53,028 bases of DNA, from assembly GCF_000255705.1 (NCBI RefSeq), contig NZ_JH636441.1:674896-727923 (forward strand), given 5' to 3'. The position numbers and the translations under genes were made by a program. This document shows, in pieces, positions 44,400-53,028 of the stretch. The DNA comes from Zavarzinella formosa DSM 19928 (GTDB taxonomy: Bacteria; Planctomycetota; Planctomycetia; Gemmatales; Gemmataceae). The notes below the pieces were generated by a model. It was not told the DNA's origin. It made no database searches and worked only from the letters and a program-made list of their open reading frames with translations. Position 1 is the first letter of the stretch. The number at the start of each line of letters is the position of its first letter.

Positions 44400-45156
44400 C
44401 TTGACACTCCATTAAACGGATTAAATCAAAATACTTTGCGGAGGATAACCTGAATTCAGCCTGACGATGGATCCGGAAAGCGGTTATCCAAGGGCAATTG
44501 CAGCAAAATGCTGCGAGGCGAAACGGGTTGATGGCTGGATGGTCGCAAGGATTGCAAACCTGCGCCAGCGCAGCGGACACATCGTGAAATGTTGGCTGCA
44601 AGCAAGTTTTTCTGCATATCGAATATTCATTATAAAATAACTCGGACTTCTTTGCATGATAAAATAACTTATGGGTACTCCGAAATTATGGCCAGCATTT
44701 GTGCGAATGCTGAGCTTTTGTCTCGTTGTTTCCAATCATCCATTGTTGTTTGTGACTTATGATGTTTATTAATATTTTTTGGCATATTGACTTGTGCGAG
44801 CATCAAATTTATGGCGCAATAGCTTTTCCAAAAAAAATTACAAATCAAACAATGATGTTTGTAATGAAAAAGCTGATATTGGGTTGCTTTGCCTTGATGG
44901 CCTTATGTGTATTTGGAATATCCGGAAGCAATGACGAACTCCCAGCAAACCAAGTTTAGAGCCTCGCTTTTTTTAAACATTATTTTTTAGTGCTTAGCAA
45001 AACAACAAACATCCGTGAAACTGAGCGTTCTTGCCTCGTTGATTCCGAACCTGACAAGGAAATTTGGCTTGATGATATTTACCCATAGAGTCCCAAGAAC
45101 CCCTCGTTACAAGGAATAAATAGCCGACAGACGGCCTTTTCGGGCAGGCTTGAAGC
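44400..45156. other. AT-rich spacer with a MITE-related repeat
   Basis: About 750 bp, AT-rich. The stretch 45005-45050 matches 41884-41929 at roughly three quarters of positions, sharing AACATCCGTGAAA and TTCCGAAC. A short plus-strand frame ending near 44959 contains MKKLILGCFALMALCVFGIS, which looks like a signal peptide with only about ten more residues. It could be a tiny secreted peptide or a remnant; I do not call it a gene. Confidence 0.5.
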
Positions 45157-46269
45157 TCACCATCCTTGCATGATGGTACGGGCAATTAATTCTCTGTCTT
45201 CATGTGTAACCCACCATCCTACCGGAATACACAGCATGTCTGAAACAAGTGCGTCTAATTGCGGCAAATATTCCTGGAATTGCCGGACACAGGTATGCTT
45301 GTCATTTCGCTCATGCACTCGACTGGACATGATTCCGTTTTCTCGCAAGCGGCGCATAAGACCGTCGCGATTTTTGGCGCGCAGTGTGTAAAGCCAGCAA
45401 GATGATTTATAATCGGGATTTCTCGACAACAATGTCAGCCCCGGAACATTCACAAGAACCTCATCATAGTAGCCAGAGTTTTCGTATTGAATTGCGGCCA
45501 GACGCCGCCAGTGTTTGACATTGCATTTTCCAATAGCCGCAGCCACATCATTCATGTGAAATTTGTATCCCCACTCCGGCACATCCAGTTCGCACCTCAT
45601 GTCCAAAAGAGGGACTTCTCGATCAATCCCGTACCATCGCAACAATTTCGCTCGCTTGTAAGTTTCCATTGTCGGAGTGATAATCGCGCCTCCATCGACT
45701 GTGGTGACCAGCTTGATGGCTTGAAAACTGAAGCAGGCATAATTTCCGTGAGAGCCCACCGGACGGCCTTTGTAGTAACTGCCGAAAGCATGTGCGCAGT
45801 CTTCGATTACTGGTATCGGTTGGTTTGGATTGCTAAATTCTAAAACTGTTTTGCGTAGCAAATCCAGATCAATTGGCTGGCCGCCCCAGTGGACCACCAT
45901 GACTGCTTTTGTGCGATGAGATATTTTTTTTCTAAGGTCTTCAATGTCCATGTTACATGATTGCGGATCGACATCAACCCATTTTATCCTCATGTTGTTT
46001 GCCAAAATCGGCCAGTTTGTCGCGGTGCAAGTGAGCGGTGTTGTCAGCACCTCATCCCCTGGCATGTCCGCAATCAGCCGAAGCGCTAAATGCAAGGCTG
46101 ATGTTCCGGAATTTACTGTTGCAACGTAATCGCTTGTGAAATGTGATCTCAGTAGCGTCTCAAATTCTTCAACCATCGGTCCCTGACCAATATATCCACT
46201 TGTAAGCACTTGAGCGGCTGCTTCAGGCGCCTCATTTGACATAAATACTTTTAGCAATGGAATAGTCAT
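45157..46269 (-). CDS. DegT/DnrJ/EryC1-family sugar aminotransferase
   Basis: This 370-aa PLP enzyme begins MTIPLLKVFMSNEAPEAA, then GYIGQGPMVEEFE. It has NSGTSALHLALRL (cofactor phosphate region), PVIEDCAHAFGSYY (Asp binding the PLP ring) and CFSFQAIKLVTTVDGG with the Schiff-base Lys. It transfers an amino group from glutamate to a keto-sugar nucleotide, giving an amino sugar for surface polysaccharide or glycoprotein. The ATG at 46269 gives the usual family N-terminus; a longer frame from 46317 or a TTG at 46323 is possible. The downstream GNAT-glycosyltransferase on the same strand is a natural partner, separated by the AT-rich repeat-bearing spacer. Confidence 0.9.
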   Translation of the reverse strand: MTIPLLKVFMSNEAPEAAAQVLTSGYIGQGPMVEEFETLLRSHFTSDYVATVNSGTSALHLALRLIADMPGDEVLTTPLTCTATNWPILANNMRIKWVDVDPQSCNMDIEDLRKKISHRTKAVMVVHWGGQPIDLDLLRKTVLEFSNPNQPIPVIEDCAHAFGSYYKGRPVGSHGNYACFSFQAIKLVTTVDGGAIITPTMETYKRAKLLRWYGIDREVPLLDMRCELDVPEWGYKFHMNDVAAAIGKCNVKHWRRLAAIQYENSGYYDEVLVNVPGLTLLSRNPDYKSSCWLYTLRAKNRDGLMRRLRENGIMSSRVHERNDKHTCVRQFQEYLPQLDALVSDMLCIPVGWWVTHEDRELIARTIMQGW

Positions 46270-46856
46270 GCATTTTTTTCCAGCTTGCAACCATTGGTCA
46301 CTTATGACGTTTTGCATATTCAAATCTAGCTTTTAAATGATACTGTCATAACTCTGTCGCAATTTTCAAAAAATCAATATTAATTAGTTTCCAGACACAC
46401 GTCCGCGAAGATCCCAACCGGCCTTTTGGATCCGCGTGAATTCTTTCAGAGTTGGTGCCAGCCCGCCTTTGGCCCCCGATATTCCTCACATATCCCCGCC
46501 CGAGGTGTTCGCAAAGCGGCAACGGGCCCGGCGGGAAGGCGGGTCGGGAGGGTTGCTCCGGGACGGTTGGGGCGGGACGGACGGCGGTCGCAACTGCAGA
46601 ATCCTTGAAATTGTTGTTCCACAACCAGCAGGATTTACAGTCGCGGCCGGCAATCAGCGGTTCCGCGGGCACGAATCGATCACAGACGCATGGACGCTTG
46701 GTCAAGGGGACTCCACGAGTCGGCTCATTGTCTTCGCCTTTCTAGTCTTGCCAAGTTTAATGTGAATTTTAACCGATAATCTGCTGGAATGGAAGCAGTT
46801 CGCTGGCGACTTCCCATTCCGGCCTGTTGATCAGCAGCATCTCCTTGCGGGACCTG
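46270..46856. other. Non-coding spacer leading to the repeat island
   Basis: Almost 590 bp. No frame with recognisable protein sequence is seen. It connects the aminotransferase to the repeat array. Confidence 0.35.
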
Positions 46857-47881
46857 ACTTTGTTCGTTCGCTCGCATGCGATACATGCTTGATGCCTTCC
46901 AAGAAAAGCTTTGTTCATTCGCTCGAACAGGATGCTTCTGGCGAGGCACAAGCAATGACTTTGTTCGTTCGCTTGCCCCTCTTTGGCAAATCTGGGCGAG
47001 GAATGTGATCGTCAGGATAACGGCAAGGCTTTGTTCGTTCGTTCGCACTGCCTCGACTGAAGAGGAGCAACCCAGAAAGGGCTTTGTTCGTTCGCACGCT
47101 TCGCTCGGCGGGAACGAAGCACAGGGATTGAGAAGGCAATAGCCGGGCCTCGCCATTGCCTTCGTCGGCTATTAACCCGGCTGGCGTGACAGTCGAAGCC
47201 ATCGCAAAGCCGTGGCTGTGCTTGCTGCTGCTTTTGCTCGGCAGAGCATCGCTTTGGCATCAACAGAGCAACAACAAGGCACCAGCTTGGCATGGCAGGG
47301 TTTCAGCAGTGCTTCAGCTTGGCATCGCAGAGCTTCAGCAAGGCATCGGCTTGGCCGGTCTGCACAGCGGGGCGGGGGCGGGGGGGTGGTTAAACTTCTT
47401 GCAATGCCGCGAGGCCGGGCCAAACTGACGCTGTGCTTTGCTGATGCCGTTGCCCTGCCTGTGGCCTCGCTGCGGCTTGGCAATTGCTGTGCTGGGCTTG
47501 AGCGGAACTTGGCACCGAGAACGACGTAGGCTTCAACCACTCCCCCGCCCGCCACCAGTCGATGCGTCGCCTTGCTCCAACTACGCCTTGCGACGACCTG
47601 GTATGGTCTGGCACTGACCTTGACGTAGCACATATTCTGACCAACGGGCAAAGCGAGCGAACGAACAAAGGCATGCGCCGGGGCATCGGCTTGGGTATGA
47701 CCTGTTCGGTCGCTGCGTGCATTCGAGCGAACGAACAAAGACTCGGGATAGCGATGACATTGCTCGTTCGTTCGCTGACCCGACCCGAACTTGAAACTTG
47801 CCTCTACGGGCGCGGGCCAAGCGAGCGAACGAACAAAGGTCGGGGCAAGCAAAGCGGGGCAGGCTTTGATCGTTCGCTCTC
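46857..47881. repeat. Interspersed 14-bp repeat island (CTTTGTTCGTTCGC, both orientations)
   Basis: Five direct copies start near 46857, 46908, 46959, 47029 and 47082, with spacings of 51, 51, 70 and 53 bp. After a 550-bp centre, inverted copies GCGAACGAACAAAG (core) lie near 47657, 47727 and 47825, with partial direct copies near 47761 and 47870. The core TTCGTTCGC is itself tandem (TTCG twice). The centre (about 47200-47400) has a different short repetition, with phrases such as CTTGGCAT and GCTTCAGC recurring. No coding frame fits. It may be a protein-binding array, an RNA-structure region or a hotspot for toxin-cassette exchange. Confidence 0.75.
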
Positions 47882-47885
47882 CTGC

Positions 47886-48593
47886 TCAGGTTTCTGAACG
47901 GGGCTTGATGGTGGCCTCCAAGTTCGTCAGCCGGTTCAAATGATCGAACGTGGCCGTCAAAGCTGGCTCACCGTTTTCCTTGGCGACGACCCTGTCTCCA
48001 ATCTGTTCGTAGGCCAAGCCGTGATAGTCCAAATAGCCTGTCAGGGCCAATCTGTGATCGGGGATGTCGAGCGATGAAATGGCTTGCGGAAAAACGGTGG
48101 CCAAGCGGGCCAGCGGCGGTGTCGGGTCTTTCGGAAAATTATCGTCCATGATGAGGACGTACAATGCCCCGCCTTCGTATGGGCAGCGATAGTATGCGTT
48201 CGCCTGGCAGACGCTGCTGGCGATCATGGCGATGGTGTGGCCGTCGATCCGGTCCAGGGAGACTTCGGGTTCGGTCAGTTCAGGAAAGCCTTGGACCTCG
48301 CCAAGCATTCGCATCACATGGGCCGAGCCAACTAGGGATGCCGGGATGTTGCTGGCTTCGTTCGCCCAAGCCCAGAGCCATGTGTTACTTTCGAAAGATT
48401 CTGTCCCGAGAACCTGTGAGTGCCAGCGGTACTGATTGTCGAAGGAAAGCTGTCCAGACGCAAAATCAAAACGCCAGTTCGAAGCACGTGCCAAGATAGC
48501 CAAAAACATTTGATTGGCGAGTGAAATCGCGGCTTGGCAGCAGTATAAATTGGTAATGTTGAGTTGCAGTTGGTCTGTTATTTGTTTTTTCAT
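47886..48593 (-). CDS. DUF6882-like protein, probable accessory immunity
   Basis: This 235-aa cytoplasmic protein begins MKKQITDQLQLNITNLYCC. The core RFDFASGQLSFDNQYRWHSQ, then TWLWAWANEASNIPASL, and the later AYYRCPYEGGALYVLIM match my recollection of the DUF6882 family, often found near toxin/immunity loci. The ATG at 48593 is preferred to a TTG at 48620; the ribosome site is weak. It follows the SMI1-type gene in the same direction with 82 bp between them, so it may be a second immunity protein or an orphan from an earlier toxin. Confidence 0.65.
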   Translation of the reverse strand: MKKQITDQLQLNITNLYCCQAAISLANQMFLAILARASNWRFDFASGQLSFDNQYRWHSQVLGTESFESNTWLWAWANEASNIPASLVGSAHVMRMLGEVQGFPELTEPEVSLDRIDGHTIAMIASSVCQANAYYRCPYEGGALYVLIMDDNFPKDPTPPLARLATVFPQAISSLDIPDHRLALTGYLDYHGLAYEQIGDRVVAKENGEPALTATFDHLNRLTNLEATIKPRSET

Positions 48594-48675
48594 CTTCAGT
48601 ATTGTTGAGCCTAATGCCAACGTATTCGCAATATTTTAATATTCGACATAACAACTTGGCGAACAAATATATCAA

Positions 48676-49542
48676 TCAACTCAACATCGAAAGACGACTA
48701 GCCGAATGCTTGCGGAATTCGTCAACACTACCCCAAATTGATTCCATTGCCGGCTCGCCTTTAAGCCAACTTACAAGCATTTCGACAATAGAAATTGCCG
48801 GAAGAACAGTTGCTTTGCGATTGAGAACGCAAATAACATTCCAGTCTTCGGGTGGACCATCGGTTATCCATGCGTATGTTTCGCCATCACTCCCCGTCAT
48901 AAATGGGAGAAACCCACCGGGAGTGCCGAATTTTGGAGTTGCTATGATGTCTCCATTTTTGTCCTTGACTTGAGATCTGAAGCTCTCGTCAAATACATGA
49001 CTCAGGAACTCACGAAATTGCTTCGGTGACTTGTTTTCGAAAGGAACTAGGGGCTGCAACCAATCGAACCATTGCAAAGCACCATATGCTGCTATGAAGT
49101 CTTTGAAGCTTTGAGGATATTGGATGCCGATCACCTCCTCTACGGAACCCCAGTCGATGTTCCGGCAGGGAATCTCTTCGGGAGGAGGCATCATCCTCAA
49201 AAGTTCTTTGAGACGGGCCGATGTCGCAGATCCTCTTGTCGAAGTTGAGCGATTAGAAATAACTGCTTTTGTATTCTTGTTCGCCTCAGAATCGGAGATT
49301 TTTTGCTCGTATGATTCGATCCACTCCAAATCGGGCTGCATTTCAGGTAAAATTGATCGACTCCTCGCTTGCTCAATAAGCCAGCTTAGGCTCCAAAGTG
49401 GCTTTGCCTTGCCTATCGAAATTGTGGCACTGCCAAGTGATCGTAGTTCTTTGGCTGATGACAAACCCAATAGCTTCTTGGCATCATTAATGGATACGTA
49501 ATCTCGGCCATCAATGGTTGATATCTTATATTTTTCGCTCAT
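48676..49542 (-). CDS. SMI1/KNR4 (SUKH) family immunity protein
   Basis: In this 288-aa protein, residues about 125-270 carry the SUKH pattern NIDWGSVEEVIGIQYPQSFK, DFIAAYGALQWFDWLQPLVP and a later FLPFMTGSDGETYAWI. The first 95 residues (VSINDAKKLLGLSSAKELRS) look like a small added helical domain. SUKH proteins bind and neutralise nuclease toxins of polymorphic toxin systems. The ATG overlaps the toxin gene's TAA (TAATG), so translation is coupled and the partner is almost certainly the upstream RHS nuclease. Confidence 0.85.
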   Translation of the reverse strand: MSEKYKISTIDGRDYVSINDAKKLLGLSSAKELRSLGSATISIGKAKPLWSLSWLIEQARSRSILPEMQPDLEWIESYEQKISDSEANKNTKAVISNRSTSTRGSATSARLKELLRMMPPPEEIPCRNIDWGSVEEVIGIQYPQSFKDFIAAYGALQWFDWLQPLVPFENKSPKQFREFLSHVFDESFRSQVKDKNGDIIATPKFGTPGGFLPFMTGSDGETYAWITDGPPEDWNVICVLNRKATVLPAISIVEMLVSWLKGEPAMESIWGSVDEFRKHSASRLSMLS

Positions 49543-52500
49543 TATTCACCTTGAATTGGACAGTCACCCAAAGTTCCAGGGACTTCAACGGTATATTGAA
49601 TGGTTTGACAGTTTTTCGCCGAGTCACGTACTTTCGCAAGGTACTTGATTTGCCTCACGCATGCATTTGCACTATTTCCTCTGTATGTGACTGTGACTTG
49701 AATATCAGCGCATTCTCCACCCGTAATCAATTTGGCTGTTGGTCCTTCGGCATTATCATACATCAGGCGGTTATCGCGTTGGCAACACGCGACTAAATTC
49801 CTCTCGGTATTTTCTCCGCCAAATTCATGCCCCAAGAGATGACACCTCGCCACACGGGTTGCCCCTCGCATGTTGACACCAGGTCCGATCCAACAACGCG
49901 GATCAGGCAGCGTCACGCGATCATCTCCAGTCAAGCTGCAAACTCTGGCTTCAACACGCTGAGTGCGTCCACCAGGCCCAGGGACATACCGAGGGCTGTT
50001 GGGGCCGGACGAGCAATAACTCCCGCCAAACTCTTTCTCGCTGAAAATGCTGCATGTATCAGAGACGTTATGCACCAGCACGCCCTGCTGTCCGACGCGG
50101 TAGCAGTGGTCGCCATCGACCTCGATATTGTAGACCGGCTCCTCGCCGGCTTCCACGAAGCCCAGTGCCACCGCCTCGCCGCCTTCGATGGCGACCCGTT
50201 CGCCGGCCGCCAGCTTGTTCAAGGGCACGAACATTCCCCGGTCGGCACTCCAGAACGGGTGCTGATCGGTCACGCCGATGGGCTCCTTCTCCCCGGACAC
50301 GAGCAGATGCCAGACCCGTCCCCGGGTGAAGCGGAACTCGCCGGTGATGACCCGGCCCGGTCCAGGTTCGATCGCCGGGCACGGCTCGACGGCCATCAAC
50401 TGGAACACCCCCTCGGCACTCATCTCCGGCATGTCCAATATCACCCGGTCCCCGGTCTTCGCCGCCCCCCGTTCGGCCAGCCACGACAGCGGCCGCAGCA
50501 ATCCCACCTCGGACCGATGTCCCTCGTCGTCCTCTTGGGCCATCCAGAAGGCCCGCCACGTCGCCGGATCGACCGGCGTGTCCGGGACTTCCCGGGCCGC
50601 CTCGAACCCCGCCTCGCCGGGACGCCAGGTCGTCACCCGCCGACCCATCCTCCCTTCCGGCATCAACACCCGCCCCGAGGCCAGTTCCAGGAGAACCCCG
50701 CCCGAGAAGCACTGGGAGAGCTTCGGTTTCCCGCCGCCTCCCGTCTTGCCGCCCCCGGTCTTCGACGGCGGTTGTGGCGCGGGCGTCGTGCCCGGCTTGG
50801 GCATCATCGTCTTCTTGCACTTCTTGCACTTGCCGAAGAGCCAGGCGATGATCTTCTGGATCAGACCCTTGACCAGGTCGATCGCCCCCTTTACCACTGA
50901 TCGCAGCCCGTTGATCAGGGTGGTCAGACCCACGACCGCCTCCAGTAAATCGAGCAGGTTCTGGAGGTAGCCCGACAACGCCCCCAGAACCGCCGTCGTC
51001 ACCTTGCCCGCGTCCAAGCTCGCCGCCGCCTGCAACCCCGCTCCGATGGCCAGGATGATATCCTTCACTCGCGTCAGAACCGGCTGGATCTTGTTCCACA
51101 GCCCCAGGGCGAAATCCACCACCAGCTTGAACGAACCCACCCCCGTCAGGCTCGCCAGCCACGTCACCACCCGCTCCGCGATCCCCTTCGCCGCCGCCTG
51201 TAGCGCGTTGGTCAGGAACTGCTGCGCGACCCCCGTCAGGAAGCCCGCGTAGTTGAAGTTCTCCGCCGCCGCCATGAACGCGTCGTACAACTGGCTTGGG
51301 TTGTCCAGCAGCGTCTGCACCGTCACGCCGTCCGTGATTTCCGTCTTCAGCACTGTGTCGATGGTCAGTTTGTCCGGGTCCGTGTCCTCGCCGATCAGTT
51401 TGTTCAACCCGTCCTTCAGCGACGTCGTGTCAAAGCCCGCGGCCCCCAGCAGCATCTGGCCCCAAGCCACCGGATCGTCCGGGGGCGTCGGAATTTTCAG
51501 CTTGTCGGTGTTCACCCCGGTGCCCTGGAAGAGCCATTTGAGTAGGATCTGGATGCCGCTGCCGGGCAGCCCCCCGACGAATTGATTGAAGGCGCCGACC
51601 ACCCCGGTCTTGATCGCCCCGGCAAACTCGCTCGGGTTGGAGATCAGCTTTTCCGCGGCGGCGAAGGTGCCGCCGAGGAATTCATCAACCATCTTGATGA
51701 GGTCCCCCGGGTTGATCCCCAGCAGGGACAGGATGGAGTCCAGCCCCGCCTGCACCAGTTTCTCGGCGACCACCTCGGAGGCCTGCAGGACGTCGCTGAT
51801 GAAGCTATCGAGCCAGATCAAAAACGGCGGGCTGGGGAAGTTGTCGCTCCAGACCAGGCACGGCCCCCCCGGAACCGAGGCCGTGGCGGCCGCCGCCGAC
51901 GAGCTGGGTTCCTGGAGGAGTTTCGGCTGGGTGATCTGGGCCTGCAACTGGGCCGCGTAGCCGGGGATGCAACCCGAACCCTCGCCCGCCCGGATCTTGA
52001 GCCAGATGACCGGCGGCAGGTCGCGCAGCAACGGGTCGGCGGCGTAGTAGATTCTTTCGTTGATTTTGCCCGTGCTGTTCAGGCGGATCGACTTGGACTC
52101 GCGCGAGGTCCATTCGTTCTCGTAATCGTTGGATGTCAACGGCCCGAAGGCGATGAAGAACTGGTCGCGCAGGCGGTCGGTGACGCCCGAATGATTTCCC
52201 TGGTTGTTCTCGCAACGGAGCACGTCCGCCTCGGGAACGTAAATGCTGTCCCCGCTCGGGTCCTTCTGGTTCACCGGGTCGTTGAAGCAGTAGCGGTAGA
52301 GGTTCAGGTCGCCCCCCTTGTATCCGGAGCGGTCCTCCGAGACCCACCGGCCCGTCAGCGGGTCGTAGGCCCGGCGCCGCACCCAGTAAAGGTCCGTCTC
52401 GGTGTCCTTGAGATACCCCTGCTTGCCGACGAAGGTGTGCGGTTGAGGGTCGGTCCCGGCCGTCTGCGTCCCCAGCCCGAAGGCCAGATAGGCGTAGCGG

Positions 52501-53028
52501 TCGCTCACCGAACCCGAGTCGTCCAGCAGCGCCTCCGTCGAGCCCAGGGCGTCGGCCTCATAGTATTTGGAATCCCCGTCAAACGCGCTCACCAAATCAC
52601 CGTAGCCGCCGTCGGTCCAGGTGTACTCCCGGTTGTCCGTTCCGTCGTCCTCGCGCAGCAGTCGCTCGAAGTCGTGCAGGTATTGCGTCGTTGCTCCTGA
52701 TGACTCCTTTTTCACCCGCCGGTCAAGGGCGTCATAACCGTAGGTGACGCGTCCGGCCACGGGCTCGATGGCTTGGGGCCGGTTGCGCGGATCCCAGGAA
52801 TATACGGTGAGGGCCGCCGGCGCCTCCTTGCGGACGCGGTTGCCGTTCGGGTCGTACTGGTAGGTCGTCCTCGCCGTCCCCGTCTGCTCGAGGGTCAGTT
52901 CGTTGGCCGGGTCATATTGATAGGTCGTCCGCGACGCCCCGTCGGCCAGGACCGAGCGGTTGCCCGCGGGGTCGTAGCCGAAGGCGGTCGTCACCGGCTG
53001 CGACCCGGTCCGTCGCTCGGCGGCCAGC
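49542..53028 (-). CDS. RHS-repeat polymorphic toxin with Hint domain and nuclease tip (5' end outside window)
   Basis: The frame is open to the window edge. YD repeats (YDPNGNRVRK, YDALDRRVKK) lead to the RHS core, ADALGSTEALLDDSGSVSDR, RRRAYDPLTGRWVSEDRSGY and NDPVNQKDPSGDS, the core end. A long helical spacer follows (e.g. LLGINPGDLIKMVDEF). A Hint self-splicing/cleaving domain runs from QCFSGGVLLEL (Cys about 762, counting from the codon at 52994) to VYNIEVDGDHCYRVGQQGVL and VHN (about 976). The last 174 residues contain ARCHLLGHEFGGENTERNLV and resemble DNA/RNA non-specific nucleases (Endonuclease_NS_2 type), where ARGH is usual; here the third residue is Cys. The toxin is probably released by Hint cleavage and delivered to rivals. 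The SUKH immunity gene is coupled at 49542. Confidence 0.9.
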   Translation of the reverse strand, partial: LAAERRTGSQPVTTAFGYDPAGNRSVLADGASRTTYQYDPANELTLEQTGTARTTYQYDPNGNRVRKEAPAALTVYSWDPRNRPQAIEPVAGRVTYGYDALDRRVKKESSGATTQYLHDFERLLREDDGTDNREYTWTDGGYGDLVSAFDGDSKYYEADALGSTEALLDDSGSVSDRYAYLAFGLGTQTAGTDPQPHTFVGKQGYLKDTETDLYWVRRRAYDPLTGRWVSEDRSGYKGGDLNLYRYCFNDPVNQKDPSGDSIYVPEADVLRCENNQGNHSGVTDRLRDQFFIAFGPLTSNDYENEWTSRESKSIRLNSTGKINERIYYAADPLLRDLPPVIWLKIRAGEGSGCIPGYAAQLQAQITQPKLLQEPSSSAAAATASVPGGPCLVWSDNFPSPPFLIWLDSFISDVLQASEVVAEKLVQAGLDSILSLLGINPGDLIKMVDEFLGGTFAAAEKLISNPSEFAGAIKTGVVGAFNQFVGGLPGSGIQILLKWLFQGTGVNTDKLKIPTPPDDPVAWGQMLLGAAGFDTTSLKDGLNKLIGEDTDPDKLTIDTVLKTEITDGVTVQTLLDNPSQLYDAFMAAAENFNYAGFLTGVAQQFLTNALQAAAKGIAERVVTWLASLTGVGSFKLVVDFALGLWNKIQPVLTRVKDIILAIGAGLQAAASLDAGKVTTAVLGALSGYLQNLLDLLEAVVGLTTLINGLRSVVKGAIDLVKGLIQKIIAWLFGKCKKCKKTMMPKPGTTPAPQPPSKTGGGKTGGGGKPKLSQCFSGGVLLELASGRVLMPEGRMGRRVTTWRPGEAGFEAAREVPDTPVDPATWRAFWMAQEDDEGHRSEVGLLRPLSWLAERGAAKTGDRVILDMPEMSAEGVFQLMAVEPCPAIEPGPGRVITGEFRFTRGRVWHLLVSGEKEPIGVTDQHPFWSADRGMFVPLNKLAAGERVAIEGGEAVALGFVEAGEEPVYNIEVDGDHCYRVGQQGVLVHNVSDTCSIFSEKEFGGSYCSSGPNSPRYVPGPGGRTQRVEARVCSLTGDDRVTLPDPRCWIGPGVNMRGATRVARCHLLGHEFGGENTERNLVACCQRDNRLMYDNAEGPTAKLITGGECADIQVTVTYRGNSANACVRQIKYLAKVRDSAKNCQTIQYTVEVPGTLGDCPIQGE

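Noticed and set aside
44759-44959. Small secreted peptide gene
   Set aside because: Only a signal-peptide-like stretch plus about ten residues, in an AT-rich repeat-bearing spacer; mentioned in the spacer entry but not called.
46725-47156. Minus-strand frame with recurrent ANEQS and ERTK phrases
   Set aside because: The protein repeats are simply the translated 14-bp DNA repeat; different copies fall in different frames.
46857-47881. CRISPR array
   Set aside because: Repeats are only about 14 bp, occur in both orientations and at uneven spacing; no cas gene in the window.
50068-51162. Second minus-strand frame within the RHS gene
   Set aside because: Gly/Arg-rich shadow frame; the RHS and Hint motifs are all in the other frame.
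49827-52700. Plus-strand frames of over 350 codons opposite the RHS gene
   Set aside because: Antisense shadows without conserved motifs.

Overview
The window reads as accessory genome of a GC-rich Planctomycete, probably a Gemmataceae-type organism. This is inferred from gene content and protein style: a Ser/Thr kinase fused to STAND-like modules, an ECF sigma factor, an RHS toxin, a RoxA-like di-haem protein and many decayed transposases. I see no rRNA, tRNA, CRISPR array or housekeeping operon.

Region A (525-18837) is a compact, intact block that I read as a lipoxygenase-centred island. On the minus strand, three genes follow one another: a lipoxygenase (17101-18837), a gingipain/caspase-fold protease (15565-17010) and a CHAT protease-STAND NTPase-WD40 protein (10454-15553). 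An alpha/beta-hydrolase-fold protein whose nucleophile position is Gly (9118-10464) converges on them. Beyond it lie a kinase/pseudo-cyclase/AAA/TPR protein (4656-8828), an exported di-haem RoxA/peroxidase-like cytochrome c (2917-4587), a cytochrome P450 with a non-monooxygenase I-helix resembling the CYP74 hydroperoxide-using enzymes (1536-2915), and a small secreted protein (525-1136). Lipoxygenases make lipid hydroperoxides, and P450s of the CYP74 kind and haem peroxidases consume them. The other members are sensor/protease types used in bacterial conflict and cell-death systems. I propose a regulated oxylipin-signalling or death system; it is my lead candidate for something undescribed.

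Region B (19007-28205) is a graveyard of mobile DNA: an IS5-like transposase with a stop and frameshifts, a frameshifted DnaQ-like exonuclease, an N-terminally truncated tyrosine recombinase, an intact large serine recombinase with a terminator and a small following gene, a short XRE regulator, an unknown membrane/coiled-coil protein, and the remains of a large N6-methylase/helicase.

Region C (28282-40284) is a same-strand defence/repair-type island. First come three genes overlapping by ATGA: a two-domain ubiquitin-like protein, an E2-fold protein with no cysteine at all, and a JAB-E1 fusion. Then follow an ECF sigma factor, an unknown protein, an ImmA/IrrE-type metalloprotease, a NurA-like nuclease, a HerA-like ATPase, and SbcD/Mre11 plus SbcC/Rad50. 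The last four form the archaeal end-resection set (HerA-NurA-Mre11-Rad50), unusual in a bacterium.

Region D (40479-46269) has a broken ISL3 transposase, a 74-bp palindromic MITE-like element, an IS701-type fragment, a GNAT-glycosyltransferase fusion and a DegT-family sugar aminotransferase. The last two together suggest an N-acylated amino-sugar surface glycan. Region E (46270-47885) is non-coding and carries about ten copies of a 14-bp motif in direct and inverted arms. Region F (47886-53028) is a polymorphic-toxin locus: an RHS core, Hint domain and nuclease tip (cut by the window edge), followed by a translationally coupled SMI1/SUKH immunity protein and a DUF6882-like protein.
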